This document shows positions 34,426-45,790 of a DNA stretch of 64,000 bases, in pieces. A program made the position numbers and the translations under genes. Within the stretch, counting starts at the first letter, position 1; the number at the start of each line of letters is the position of its first letter. Below the pieces are notes generated by a model. It was not told the DNA's origin, did not search any database, and was given only the letters and a program-made list of their open reading frames with translations. This DNA is from Charina bottae. Lineage: Eukaryota; Chordata; Lepidosauria; Squamata; Charinaidae. The stretch is taken from positions 70,285,414-70,349,413 of the forward strand of contig JALMGJ010000002.1 of the NCBI GenBank assembly GCA_023362775.1, in the 5' to 3' direction.

Positions 34426-35158
34426 CAGAAGGTCAGTGTCCAGGTTAAATAGCACAACTATGCTGCTGCAGTTGCTTGAGAAAGAAGAAGAGATCACCTA
34501 TGGGAGTAAATGCTTTTTGATATAGCCCTAATTTCACATCTCTGCAGTCAGAATTACTGAGTGATATATGGTTGGCCAATGTGGAGAAAAGGATACAGAT
34601 GAGAGTTTGACCTGTGGCAGGACTTTTCTTACGTTGCCATAAAGGTTTTGTGCAAAACTACAATGTCAACTGTATTTATCTCTTTAAGGGAAAAAAGGCC
34701 ACCAAAAATTATTGACTGCTCCAAGAAGCAAATCACTTCCTTTAATGCCAAGCTTAATCAAGGCATGTTTTGTAGCCAATACAATTCCATGGAGGGAGGC
34801 ATTGGAGTAACCCCAAATTTTGAAAAGAAGAAAGCAAAACATTTTGTTTCTAAAACGGAGGCCTTCAAACAGAGGCATTCGCAGGATCCAGCACTTTCAT
34901 CACACTGGTGAAAGCAGCCTCCAGACATGGTGATGCAAGCTCCACCCCTTTTGTATATTACATGCATATACAAAAGGGGCAGAGCCTGTGTCACATCGGC
35001 ACAATGCTGCTTTTGTCATTTGTTCCCCACCCCCACCCCTGCAGACACCTCTGGCCTCTGAACTGGGGGAAGGCTGTACTTATGTGCATACGCATGCCAA
35101 AAAAAAGGAAGAGGGACGAAGCAATGGAACAAAATACTACAGCCTAAGAAAGCTGTTA

Positions 35159-35275
35159 GGTAAAGGTTCCCCCCGCACATTTGTGCAGTCGTGTCCAACT
35201 CTAGGGGCCGGTGCTCATCTCCGTTTGTTAGCCGAAGAGCCAGTGTTGTCTGAAGACGCTTCCACGGTCATGTGG
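35159..35275 (-). mobile_element. Sauria-type SINE, 5'-truncated
   Basis: Only the last 117 bp of the SINE are present, from GGTAAAGGTTCCCCCCGCAC to CCACGGTCATGTGG. A perfect 14-bp duplication, TAAGAAAGCTGTTA, flanks it at 35145-35158 and 35276-35289, so the truncation happened on insertion. Confidence 0.93.
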
Positions 35276-35929
35276 TAAGAAAGCTGTTACCTGAGTCTTA
35301 ATAAAGCCAAGGACATAACCAGATCCCCACTACTACTATCCCCACTACTACTATCTTTCAGTGCAGGACCCCCTTGTTCTATCACCTCCAACTATTTGCT
35401 TGAGGATGAGGGCATGCACAAGGATGTCCATTTTCCCCCCTTTGACCACAATGGCAATGGGGATCTACTTTCTTCCAAGCTTCCAGAGAGAACAAACAGA
35501 GATACCTTCACACAAAAAAGCTTCCACTGTTTTTCCTTCTCTTCCACCTAATCTGCAGTTGAGAAATTTCAAATGCTAAAGGCCCGGATGGGGTGCTTCC
35601 CAAAAGCCAAGTAATGAAGGGAAAGAAAAAGGAGCTGTGGGACCCAACAGATGGTACAGAAGAATCCCGAGGGCAGAAATACTGCACACATGGACTATTT
35701 TTGTTCCAGGTCTTAAAGATACAATATTTGTTTGTCTGTTGAATGGATCCACCAGAAATCAATTGCTTTGTTTAAGAGATATTCAAATAAAGAAATCATG
35801 CTATCAGCAATGTGGATAAAATTATTGAATTTCTTGTGGAAAGTTCCATTCCGATGTTTTAAGGAGCCCGCTTCTAAAAGGTGTATTGCTTTAACGTTGA
35901 AGGAATCAACATGTGGATGGGTCCAGGTG

Positions 35930-37402
35930 ATGATTAATCTGTCCTTGAGTGAGGGGGTGTTCCCAGAGGCCTTTAAGGAGGCGCTGGTGCACCCCCTCCT
36001 CAAGAAGCCGTCCCTGGACCCTACCATCCTGGGCAATTTTCGCCCAGTCTCCCACCTTCCCTTTTTGGGAAAGGTGGTTGAGAAGGTGGTGGCGTGGCAA
36101 CTCCAGAGGATTCTGGAGAAAACGGATTATCTAGACCCCTTCCAGTCAGGTTTCAGGCCGGGATATGGGACGGAGACCGCATTGGTCGCGCTTATGGATG
36201 ATCTTTGGCGAGAGCGGGATGGAGGGAGTGCGTCCATCCTAGCTCTCTTAGATCTCTCAGCGGCTTTCGATACCGTCGACCACGGTATACTTTTGGGACG
36301 GCTCAGGGAGTTGGGGGTGGGCGGCGTAGTTTTGCGCTGGTTCGCCTCCTTCCTCCGGGGCCATTCCCAGTCGGTGTTGATAGGGGAGGAGAGGGCTGAC
36401 CCGCGGCCCCTGACTTGTGGGGTGCCGCAGGGGTCGATTCTCTCTCCTCTCCTGTTCAACATCTACATGAAGCCACTGGGCGAGATCATCCGTCACCATG
36501 GGATGAGGTATCACCAATATGCTGATGATACCCAGGTGTACATCTCCATCCCAGGTGAAGTAAGTGATGCGGTCGATGGCTTATCTCAGTGTCTGGAGGC
36601 TGTGGGGGCCTGGATGAGGAACAACAGGCTTCAACTGAACCCTGGTAAGACGGAGTGGCTGTGGATTGATGGCCCCCCTAGATCCGGGAAGTTGTCATCT
36701 TTGGTTCTGGGTGGGATGGCACTACCTCGCTCGGATCCAGTGCGGAATCTGGGGGTCCTCCTGGACTCGCGACTCCTGCTCGAAGAGCAGGTGGCAGTCA
36801 CGGCCAGGAGGGCCTTTGCACAACTTCGTGTTGTGCGCCAGTTACGCCCTTTCCTGGATCGGGAGGCCCTCCGAACAGTCACTCACGCCCTTGTCATCTC
36901 CCGTATAGATTACTGTAATGCGCTCTACATGGGGCTACCCCTGAAGAGTATCCGGAAGCTTCAGCTGGTTCAGAATGCCGCGGCGCGAGCAGTTATGGGT
37001 GCCATGAGATCAGCACATGTAACACCTCTGCTACGCGAGCTGCATTGGCTACCAGTTTGCTTCCGGGTCCAATTCAAGGTGTTGGTGATTACCTTTAAAG
37101 CCCTATATGGCATAGGGCCAGGGTACCTGAGGGACCGTCTCGTCCCGATAACGTCGGCCCGCCCCACCCGTACATGCAGAGAGGGCATGCTTCGGACCCC
37201 CTCAACAAGAGAATTCCATCTAGCGGGGTCCAGGAGACGTGCCTTCTCTGCGATAGCGCCCGCCTTATGGAACATCTTGCCCCCGGAGGTGAGACTGGCC
37301 CCCTCACTCCTGGCCTTCTGGAAGGCCCTCAAGACCTGGCTCTGCCACCGGGCCTGGGACGACAGAGGCGGCAGTGCCTCCTGGGGTTGGCTGGCCCCGT
37401 AG
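35930..37402 (+). CDS. L2-type LINE reverse transcriptase (partial ORF2, 490 codons open)
   Basis: Reverse transcriptase that would copy the LINE RNA at a nicked chromosomal site. The N-terminal endonuclease is missing through 5' truncation. Numbering from the first in-frame Met at 35930: PLLKKPSLDP and NFRPVSHLPFLGKVVEK near the start; LLDLSAAFDTVDH with the first catalytic aspartates at D114 and D117; CGVPQGS at 163-169; catalytic YADD at 197-200; RNNRLQLNPGKTEWLW next; then NLGVLLDSRLLLEEQV, RIDYCNALYMGLP and LQLVQNAAARAV, and the C-terminal LHWLPVCFRVQFKVLV. There is no stop or frameshift in about 1.47 kb, which implies recent insertion. The open frame continues upstream into flanking sequence, so the chosen start is only the first Met within the LINE. 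Confidence 0.9.
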   Translation: MINLSLSEGVFPEAFKEALVHPLLKKPSLDPTILGNFRPVSHLPFLGKVVEKVVAWQLQRILEKTDYLDPFQSGFRPGYGTETALVALMDDLWRERDGGSASILALLDLSAAFDTVDHGILLGRLRELGVGGVVLRWFASFLRGHSQSVLIGEERADPRPLTCGVPQGSILSPLLFNIYMKPLGEIIRHHGMRYHQYADDTQVYISIPGEVSDAVDGLSQCLEAVGAWMRNNRLQLNPGKTEWLWIDGPPRSGKLSSLVLGGMALPRSDPVRNLGVLLDSRLLLEEQVAVTARRAFAQLRVVRQLRPFLDREALRTVTHALVISRIDYCNALYMGLPLKSIRKLQLVQNAAARAVMGAMRSAHVTPLLRELHWLPVCFRVQFKVLVITFKALYGIGPGYLRDRLVPITSARPTRTCREGMLRTPSTREFHLAGSRRRAFSAIAPALWNILPPEVRLAPSLLAFWKALKTWLCHRAWDDRGGSASWGWLAP

Positions 37403-37513
37403 TAATACGATCGATACTACGGTCCCCAATCCATCTTGGATTCATGTAATTTATTATTGTATGTATTTTAGATGATATTTTTTGTATAGTTTTTAAACTT
37501 TCAATTGTTGTAA

Positions 37514-37548
37514 CCCGCCCAGAGTCCCTTGCAAGGGAGATGGGCGGG
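37514..37548 (+). repeat. Stem-loop at the 3' end of the L2-type LINE
   Basis: CCCGCCCA pairs with TGGGCGGG, enclosing the self-complementary CCCTTGCAAGGG. It lies just before the AATA tail. In such LINEs the RNA 3' end is where the reverse transcriptase starts, so a recognition role is a reasonable inference. Confidence 0.7.
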
Positions 37549-37596
37549 GAATAAATTGAAATAATTAATAAATAAATAAATAAATAAATCTGGGAT

Positions 37597-40500
37597 GTCA
37601 AATGAACATCCTGTAGTTTCAAGATGCTACAATATGTACTAGAGAGATCTTGGGAATCTTGAGAGCAACGAAAAGGCCAACCTGGGCTTAGGCATACTTA
37701 AAATATTCTCTACAATAAGCCCACGTCTCTCTCCTGCCTCAGTACTCTTAAATGCTAGAATCTGAAATAGTCAAGAACAATAGGACAATCCATCTCCAAT
37801 ATAAAGATAGATAGGAAGAGACATTTAAAGAAACAGGGAGGAAGGAAGAAGGGAGATGAAAAAAGAAACGGGATGAGGAAGGGGCAGGGCAGGGGCGAGG
37901 CTACAGCTGCCACAGGTGCTGGCTGGCAGGCTATCTTCTGAGAAGCAACTGTTCCAGAGATGTCTATCGAAGGCATCAAGCCTTCCTGGGACAAAGGGAC
38001 TCTCTGTTTGCATCTGGCACCCTAGACGAATGCAAGAGGGCAGGATAACATGAAGAGAAGAGGCTGCTATCCATGGAGAACGCAAGCTCTGAAAGAGGGG
38101 CCCTGATTATAGCACAAGGACATGAGCTCAGAATCTTCTTTAAATCCATCATCTACAGAAGGCTTGTCTTTCTTCCCGTTTGGCTCCTCATATTACACAA
38201 ACTCTATACATCCTTAGGCAAGAAGCAGCATTGTCTGTATCTGGCAACAGAAGCAGTGGGGCTTCTCTGACTGGAGATGTGCTATAGAGGCACCCATGGA
38301 TTTGTCAATACAACAGTTCTCCCTGTACATCTGTGTTTTTGCAAGACAAATCAGCCATGGCATGGCTAGGCTGTTGAAAGACCTCATTCAGTGGCAAGGT
38401 ACAGCAGCGGAAATGGTGAGGAAATGGACTTTTCTTCTGTATTATGACATGTAATAATATATTTTTGGAATACATTTTTAATCCAGCCCACACCCTGGGA
38501 CTGAACTTTAGTCAGTCCTAACTGAAACTTAAGACATCTCTTTCTAACCAAGCCTTCCATCTCATTCCCACCCTTCCTTAACATGGTGACCCGCTTAAAC
38601 ATGTAAATCAATGTCCTTGTTTTACAATGAATAAACGATCCATAATCCCATCATCCATGCATTTGAATCAGTATATTCATTTCTCACAGATACATTTGTA
38701 TCAAAACTCAGCAGACTCTGGACCTAGGACAAAGGTTGGATTCAATATTATTGAGATCGCTTTCAGAATTATGATAATCAAAGACTGATGGAGACAAAGC
38801 CATTTTTTCCCAAGTAACTACGCATGACCAAAGGAAGGAAAATTGGTTTTCCATGTCACAACCAAAAGAAACCTCCATGCAGACAAATACAACCCAAGTT
38901 TTTTAACCCAGACCATTCCTGTTCACCCAGCTTTTTTATTCTGCATAGTGGTATTTTCAAGGGAGGGCAGATCAGCTTCCCCTGTTCCAATTTGCACAAG
39001 AAATCAACTCTGCACTGTAAAAACCTAGGCAGAGATGATACGTCCCCAGACCTCTGAAATTCCTAAATATTGCTCCATTCCCATATTACAGGCTTCAGGG
39101 TCAGCAGTCTAATAAGTGGCTGTCAAGGGAAAGTCTGAGCTAATTGTTCAGCACCCAGGGGAAGCGTGCTTTAGCCAAACCCCACACCCCTCCTTACGCT
39201 CCTAAAATTCCTTCTCAAAGGATGTATCTGTTCCGCCTCTTTTTAGGATCGGGGAGGCGAAAACCAGAAGATATGAAAGGAATCCCCCCCCCCCCCCAGC
39301 CGCATAGTGCCAGGCTTAGCCTCCTTGCCAAGAAGACAAAGGAAAGTGTTGGCACAAGCTTTCTTGCTTTTAAGCAAAAGGATTAACAACTCTGCCAGGA
39401 GACAGAAACAGTGTTAATGCCCCACATCACATCCCCAGCTACTGCTTGTCGCCAAACTTCCATCAATTCTTTTGGGCTGCAGAGAATTCACTCATTATTC
39501 CTTTCTCCCTTTTGCTTATTCTCCCTGCAGAGTGGGTATCTCTGCTCAAAGGAAGTGGCCTCTGACTATAATAAGTCTTTTAAATTAAGTCCCTTTTAAT
39601 GTATTTAAATGTTCAAACATTATAACAGCCCACTAACTAGCACAGATATCGGATTTTAAAAGCAACAATGAATCAATGCAACCAATAACCCCTTATTCCA
39701 GGATCCCGTCTGCAAGAGTTTGCAGCTAGCGTGATCACTAGGAGTCAAGCTCAGATCGAGAGAGTCTTGTCTTTATTTTTTAAGACTCTTGAAATAATGG
39801 CTTTTGTCTTTCTCAGCGATGTTGTTGTGACCCTAGCAATAACAGCTGCTTCGTGAGGCCTAATTTTCTCTAGGTGCCTGGCTGCCCATCCCTACCAGTT
39901 CTGCATCTCTAGGGTGACCACTCAGGAAGGACAGGGTGGAAAGCTGTTGAGAAGAACTGTCTACTAGAAGGAGGATATGACTGCTCAGAGTTCCCTAGGT
40001 GGATCAGGTAACTGCTGAGAGGGTGTTTTTCCCATCCAGTAAGCTCAGTCAGACAGCTGTTACTGAAAAAAAGCTGCACTCTCAATGTCCCCCACGAGTT
40101 CCACCCACATCAGTACTTCAAGGTTAAAGAAAAAGACACTCTACAAACTAATATAAATTCATACTTCAGAAGGCCAGTCCTGCTCAGATGCGGCTAGAAA
40201 GGCAGTTAATTCCATATTTGCCACACTAATGTCATATGTATCTTTCCTGTATCTTCTATTTAAAGATTTTAGATTTTTTAGGACCGCAAAACATTTACAA
40301 AATCTTTACACACACACACACACACACTTCCCCTACCAATCAGCTAATCTGAGCTGCTCAGCAGACATGGAAGAAGCTCCCATTCCCTTTTGCTAGACAT
40401 TTGCTTCATCAGCCCTTCAAGGAAGTCAATCGAATTGGCAAGGATGAAAGAGAAGAGAAGAGGAAAATGTAGGAACTATATAAGGGTACGAGGAAACTAT

Positions 40501-41406
40501 TACACTCATGGGAAATCTGCCAGACAAAAAACAATCATCAGCAATCACAAGGGATACATAACTGGATGCACAGCACATTGTCTCAATAGTTTCATCAATC
40601 CTCCTCCCACACTTCCTCTACAGACTTGAACATGTACAACCCTTGCAGAGAACTATTTAAAATTTGCAATTTGAAACTCAAGTGGAAAAGCAAATGGCAG
40701 AAACAAGACACCAGCCGCTTCAGACCATGCATTGATCAGAAAGAGATGACAAACTGCTAAGGTCTTCTCCCATCTTCATGGCCCCAGGACCAAACCATCT
40801 GCAACATAACATTTCTTACAGTCTACTTCATTCAGAAGCTATCTGCCATTCCAGTACTTCTTTGGATTGGAGAAAAGAGAGGAAAAATGAGGATTAGATG
40901 CTGAAGGCTGAGAAGGGAAAAACAGTCTTAACCTGATACTGAAACTAAAGCATGACCTAACCATTTGAACAAAACAGTAAGTAATTCAGATTAGTAACCA
41001 GAAAAAAAATTGTAAAATCAGATCCTACTTTTTCCTGATAGTTCAACGTCCCTAGGTACCCAAGAAACAAAACTGTTAAGGTACATAACTGAGAAGACCT
41101 CAATTTCCTTAATGTTCCTGAGATGCTCTGAGATTTGCTCTGCACAATACAATCTTTTCTTTGTAGAAATAATCCACAATAGCATCCCAAACCATGTATG
41201 TGCACCGGCTCATACCTGAGCCATACCTCATAACTTCAGACATATGCATGTTTTCCTAGCCAGGTGTGGAAAATGTAACTCATGAAGCAGCTGTGAGATC
41301 CTCTTGAGTGAAATCACTCCAGGCAATAAGGCCTGGCAGAGCAGACCGAAATCACTGCAGGCAGTGAATGAGAGGCGGCCTGGGAGAGCAGGTGTTTTGC
41401 ACTGCC
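37597..41406. other. Repeat-poor intronic sequence
   Basis: No exon or LINE/SINE recognised. It contains a C14 run near 39286 and a (CA)n run at 40306-40326. Confidence 0.4.
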
Positions 41407-41452
41407 CCTCCTCCTCCTCCTCCTCCTCCTCCTCTTCCTCTTCCTCCTCCTC
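41407..41452. repeat. (TCC)n microsatellite
   Basis: About fifteen TCC/TTCC units. It produces a run of glutamates in one minus-strand frame, which is not a real protein. Confidence 0.95.
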
Positions 41453-43652
41453 GATGGTCTGAGTTAGGCCTTTTGTCAGCAGTGGCACACTCTGGCTGTT
41501 CCAATTAAAGATCTGGAGCCATCTTTAAGGAATAGTTCCTAATTATGAGACCAGTCTGAAAGCCACTTCCTGGTGCGTGTTCCTCTCAAGTCTGATATTT
41601 CCCTACACCTGTTATCTGCCTGATAAAAATGGGGGAGATTTCTGTCCCCATTTTAAGAACAGAGTTGAAGAACAAGAGGTTTGGTTGTAAGGAAATGAAG
41701 CAGCAGCTGCTGTGCTTGTAGAACACAACACCTAGGTTCCATTAATATTACAGCACTACAACCTTAGGGTTTCACAGCTTTCCTAGTGTTGAGCTGCTAT
41801 GGCTGGAAGTAAAAAGCTTCAAGATCAACTCTTTTTTAACCCCACTCATAAACAAAACATTCATTCTCTACTTACAATGAATCTACAATGTGTTGAGCAC
41901 ATCTCCTAAAATAACCCTCAGCTTGGCCTTGGGCCAGCCACAGCCTTCCACATCCACTAAATGGGAAATCAGCATCTTGCTTGCTCTCAGTCTGCAGCAG
42001 TAAGAAATAGATACCCATTTCCTGCACAGCACACAGCACACAGCCTGATAACTCCAAGGAGTGAAAGAGAGACAGAGCAAATTCAGTGTACAGAATGTTC
42101 CATCGCTATGTGCACTGTCATATAAAGGGGAAGCCTACTCTGCTGGCTGAGGAACAAAGTGGCATAACACCCAGTTATTCCCCTGCTAATGTGTGACAGG
42201 AAGTTGACCTTGTGCAAATAAATGCCTCCGTTTTTCCTTTAATAAAATGGGAACATCCTAATGTTCCCTGGCATCTCAGAATGGTGAAAAAACAATTGTC
42301 CCTCTACTGTACTTGTGATGTCCAGATGTGAGTGATGATGGAAAATATACCTAAAAGGAGGGGGAATTCAAAAAACAACGAATGATGACTAATTCAGTGA
42401 CAGAGGTGGAATACAGCATCCTAGAAAACAGCATAGCTAACTGAACAGATCCATTCCACATTAACATGCATTTTCACACAGTGCTGAATATATCAAACTT
42501 TCGACAACAGAGTGAAGCTCCTTCCTGTGTCCAAAGCTGTAACTGCTGTTCTTTCCCTTTTTAATTTAGTTCCCTAAGTCACTATGCACCTCATGCATTC
42601 CTTTCTTTGGGCATAAAACTAAAAACGTATAAATGAGCCAATACATGTTTGTGAATGTGTATCACATCGGCAGACAAAATGAGAAAGCGAGGACAGGCTG
42701 TTGAGTGTGCATGTGGAAATCCAGGATCTTTTGCTGTTGCAATGCAAACATTCTCTCCTGCAGAAATGCTGATTCCCACAAATGGCCAAGTGCGTTTACT
42801 ATATGCATAATTTTGTTCAAGGATCCTGCTCTTCCCAATGACTAATTCAGCCCATGTTCACACTCCAGGGTATACATTTAGCCACTGTAGGCCTTCCCCT
42901 CTGCATTCATATTCACAAGGAATTACGCTGACTTCTATACTAGAAAATACTTGTGATCTTTGAAAATTAGAAGCTTAACTCAGGGAGGGGAGAAAAAAGA
43001 TCAAAGGCAAGAAGCAGCTCAAACTTCATCACATTCCTTAATTCAAAACTCACACCAGCATGCCTCAGCCTTTTAAAAAGTCCCTGCTAGGTTGGGTGCT
43101 TCGTGCAGAGCTCTGCTAGAGCCCTAAATACAATTCTGCTGGGTTGAAGATGCAGTTAATACCGGCTGTGTTTACATGGGGAATATCCAGCTGTAATTAT
43201 AGGAATGATGTTATGATAACAGGAAATCCATGTTCTGTGGAGATACTGGGGAAACAGCATACAGTTGTTTGCTAATTATGAACAACAAGAAGCCTTTGTA
43301 TAGCTGTGGAAGGATGAGTTCCCTCTGCTTTGTGGACTTTGGCCCACAGATGGTTTAAATCATGTACGTTAGGGTATTCTTAGCCTGTTTCTGCACAGTT
43401 ATCAAAGTTCCTGGGTTCCTGCTGACACAGCAGAGCCATCGTCCTCAGGGAAATGTGTCTGCTTAGTGTAACAGAGCCAAATGCATACAACCACACTGCA
43501 GATATGGTTTTTAAAAAGTAGCACAGCAACTTAATGGAAAAGGCCATCAGAGAAGGAATGATGTTCAGTGCAATTTCTATGGCAGCCCAAATTCCTTAAA
43601 CAGACAAACTGAATCTCTTCTTTGCTGCTTATCTTAGAACTCTTATGAATCA
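41453..43652. other. Repeat-poor intronic sequence
   Basis: No exon or repeat recognised. Being repeat-poor within about 2 kb of the exon, it could include conserved intronic regulatory sequence, but this cannot be judged from one genome. Confidence 0.35.
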
Positions 43653-43660
43653 GTCTTGTG

Positions 43661-43862
43661 TAGGCTGACCATACGCCCCGTTTTGAACAGGACAGTCCTG
43701 TTTTCTAAACAATCCCCGACCGTCCCGTCGTTTTAAGAAAAATATCCATTTTGTCCCGTTTTTTAAAGTTCCCACGGCGAAGCACGTGCGCACCCACTTT
43801 GTCCGGCGAGCCATCGGTAGGTTAGGGTCCCGTTTTCCTCTCAAGGAAATATGGTCAGCCTA
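43661..43862. mobile_element. hAT-type MITE with perfect 8-bp duplication
   Basis: The ends are TAGGCTGACCATA and its inverted copy TATGGTCAGCCTA. The duplication GTCTTGTG is perfect at 43653-43660 and 43863-43870. The 202-bp interior repeats CCCGTTTT and GTCCCGT-type motifs and encodes nothing. The 8-bp duplication points to hAT, although the ends do not begin with the usual CA. Confidence 0.93.
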
Positions 43863-43870
43863 GTCTTGTG

Positions 43871-44215
43871 AGATGAAAAAAAAACCTAGTTCACCAAAAA
43901 CATACACTGTACTGAGAAAGGCTCCTGCTATATAGAATCAGGCTGCACATTAAAATACAGCTGTCAGGAGATACTATATGATGAAAGAATGTACCCACAA
44001 ATAAAGGAAATAACAGTCACTCAAGATCAAGGTGGTCCACAGAAAAAGAGTTTCGAGAGTCATAAGGAAAGTATGCGCAAGTGGATATTGGCTCTTTCCA
44101 TCCCACTACTACTTCATTGTTTTTAACAATATGGCTGAGGCACGGGGGATTTTTCCTGTCGGAAGGGCCAACAATAGGACTCTACTAAACATAGTAAGAC
44201 CTCCAAGATTCTTAC
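43871..44215 (-). other. Intron start just downstream of the plexin exon
   Basis: This stretch starts with the splice donor GTAAG (plus-strand 44211-44215, read on the minus strand) and is otherwise unassigned. No repeat family was recognised between the exon and the hAT element at 43661-43862. Confidence 0.5.
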
Positions 44216-44398
44216 CTTTTTTATCCTGCCACTTCGTGTACCAGCAAAAACAACTGTGTGTCCGTGGTAGTCATAAGCAGCCACTGATGTCATGCCATCT
44301 TCCTTGTCCACAAAGAGCGGCACACCTTCAATGGTGACAGTTCCACCCAACGGCTGGTTAAAATCCTGCCCGCAGAAATTGTCATCTATTTGCAAGGG
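44216..44398 (-). CDS. PLXNA1: Plexin-A sema-domain exon (most like plexin A1), single internal exon
   Basis: Class A plexins are single-pass membrane receptors for semaphorins in axon guidance and vascular patterning; the sema propeller encoded here lies outside the cell. On the minus strand the exon is preceded by a pyrimidine-rich tract ending in AG and followed by GTAAG. It is 183 bp, phase 0 at both ends, 61 codons. The peptide begins [13 protein letters not shown], continues with NQPLGG and TVTIEG, then FVDKEDG and TSVAAYDY, and ends [13 protein letters not shown]. This matches the late sema-domain block of plexins; TVTIEG-PLFVDK and [11 protein letters not shown] fit the A1 paralogue as I remember it, while A2 and A4 differ more. 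The frame has no stop. It is the only segment here that looks like a host exon. Neither the large 5' sema exon nor the next downstream exon was recognised in the window, so both flanking introns are long. Subfamily assignment is firmer than the exact paralogue. Confidence 0.78.
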
Positions 44399-44737
44399 CT
44401 GTAGAAGAAGACAGGAATAGAAAAATAGCAAGAGATTAGTTGTCCGACACTGTTTCAGCTCTCCAGGTAGTAAATTATTCCATGACAAAAGGATCTCAAA
44501 TCTGCACGATTATCACCAACAGGGAAACGGGACTCAATGATAGTAATTCTTTATCAGTTGAAAAGTATATGCAATGGGTTCCCAATGGCTAGGAGAGAAC
44601 ATCTCTCCTCCTCGCAGCTTCCTATCCCCATGCAGTTAATTCTAACCATGTCCCAAGTAACCAACACAACCTATTAATCAATTTCTGTTCATTGAAAATG
44701 ATTTATTTAAAATTAATCAGAATAAAAATATGTACAT
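44399..44737 (-). other. Intron end upstream of the plexin exon (acceptor side)
   Basis: Read on the minus strand, this intron sequence ends in a C/T-rich tract followed by AG immediately before the exon, a normal acceptor. Nothing else was recognised before the old L2 relic that begins at about 44738. Confidence 0.55.
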
Positions 44738-45670
44738 TTAAAATAAAGTTAGGTTCAGGGAAAAGCCAGAGAGAGAAAGAGAGATGTCTACCAGAATAGA
44801 AAAGACCCTGCATCTCATGCCTGCTAACCAAATAGGTCTTATGCACAGACTTTCAATGGCTGATCTTAAGGACTGGAAAAGTTCATGCAAGTTCATTTCG
44901 CAATCATATGGTATTGTCAGCACTTTAAATTGGGCCTGGGAACACACTGGTAACCTGTGAAACAGTATAGGATCAATGTTATATTCTCTGAAAATTTTGC
45001 CCCTACAATAATTGGGCAGCTGAATTCTGTACCCACTGAAGTTTCCAGTGTCTCCTTAACATTTACAACATGTTATAATACTCTGGTCTGGATGTAATCA
45101 GATAGGGATGCAGCTGGTGAATCCGTCTGAATAGGACTTCCTGTAGTTGGTGTGATCTGCAAATCTCAAGGTTACATCAGTTCAGGAGAACCCCCAAGCT
45201 GCACACATGATCCCTCAGTAACAGTGTAATTGATTTCAATACTATATTGCTTTCCCATCCTCACGCTAGTTTCCCCCTTATCTGAATTAAACCTCAGTTT
45301 GTTTGCCATCCCAAAATTCAGGATTTCTGTAACTTCCTTGCAACAAGAGCTGAAACTGTTGTCCTACCACCTCTATAATGAAAGTATCTGTATCTGGCTT
45401 GATACAGATGTTAAAAAGCATGGGATCAAAATATAACCCTGAGCCCCATCATATGCCAACAACTGTGGGGTGGGGCTGGAATACTCAAATGCCTGGTGCC
45501 ATCAAAAGGGACCTCATTCATTATAATAACATGATTCCAACCCTACCCCAACAAGACAATTCAGTATGATGTGAGAGTTGAAGGTATCAAAGACTACTGA
45601 GAGGTCAAGGAGAATAAATAGGGTTGCATTTCCCAATCCATTCCATGAAATAAATTATCCACAAGGGCAA
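44738..45670 (-). mobile_element. L2-type LINE relic, reverse transcriptase region
   Basis: Decayed minus-strand copy of the family at 35918-37596. Matching blocks, in order, are LLDLS-VFDT (plus-strand about 45570-45620), an LLNICIKPD block matching LLFNIYMKPLG (about 45400), a KQTEV/NPGKTE-like stretch, and LPVCSQAQFKVLTI (about 44890-44950) matching LPVCFRVQFKVLVI. Many stops and frameshifts are present. It lies less than 350 bp upstream of the plexin exon's acceptor in gene orientation. Confidence 0.75.
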
Positions 45671-45682
45671 AACCATTTATCC

Positions 45683-45790
45683 TTTGTTTGTTTGTTCGTT
45701 TGTTTATAACATTTGTATAGCTGCCCATCTTAAAACCAAACTCTGGGTGGCTTACAACCAATAAAAACAAGATATACAACCATAAAAGCG
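45683..45790 (-). mobile_element. LINE 3'-end fragment with CAAA tail
   Basis: On the minus strand GTAAGCCACCCAGAGTTTGG is followed by AAGATGGGCAGCTATACAAA and an ACAAACAAACAAAC tail. It abuts the L2 relic but looks like the end of a separate insertion. Confidence 0.55.

Larger units (their letters stand above)
35918..37596 (+). mobile_element. L2-type LINE, 5'-truncated, well preserved
   Basis: The element begins near TGGGTCCAGGTGATGATTAA, carries an uninterrupted reverse transcriptase frame (listed separately), and ends with a 3' untranslated region, a hairpin at 37514-37548 and an AATA repeat tail (about 37565-37590). The frame and motif order fit the L2 clade of non-LTR retrotransposons. 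Older copies of the family lie at 44738-45670, and 3' ends at 15565, 17866 and 19570. No target duplication was seen, which is usual for L2. Confidence 0.9.

Noticed and set aside
41228..41488. Frame with a run of glutamates
   Set aside because: It is a translation of the TCC microsatellite at 41407-41452.
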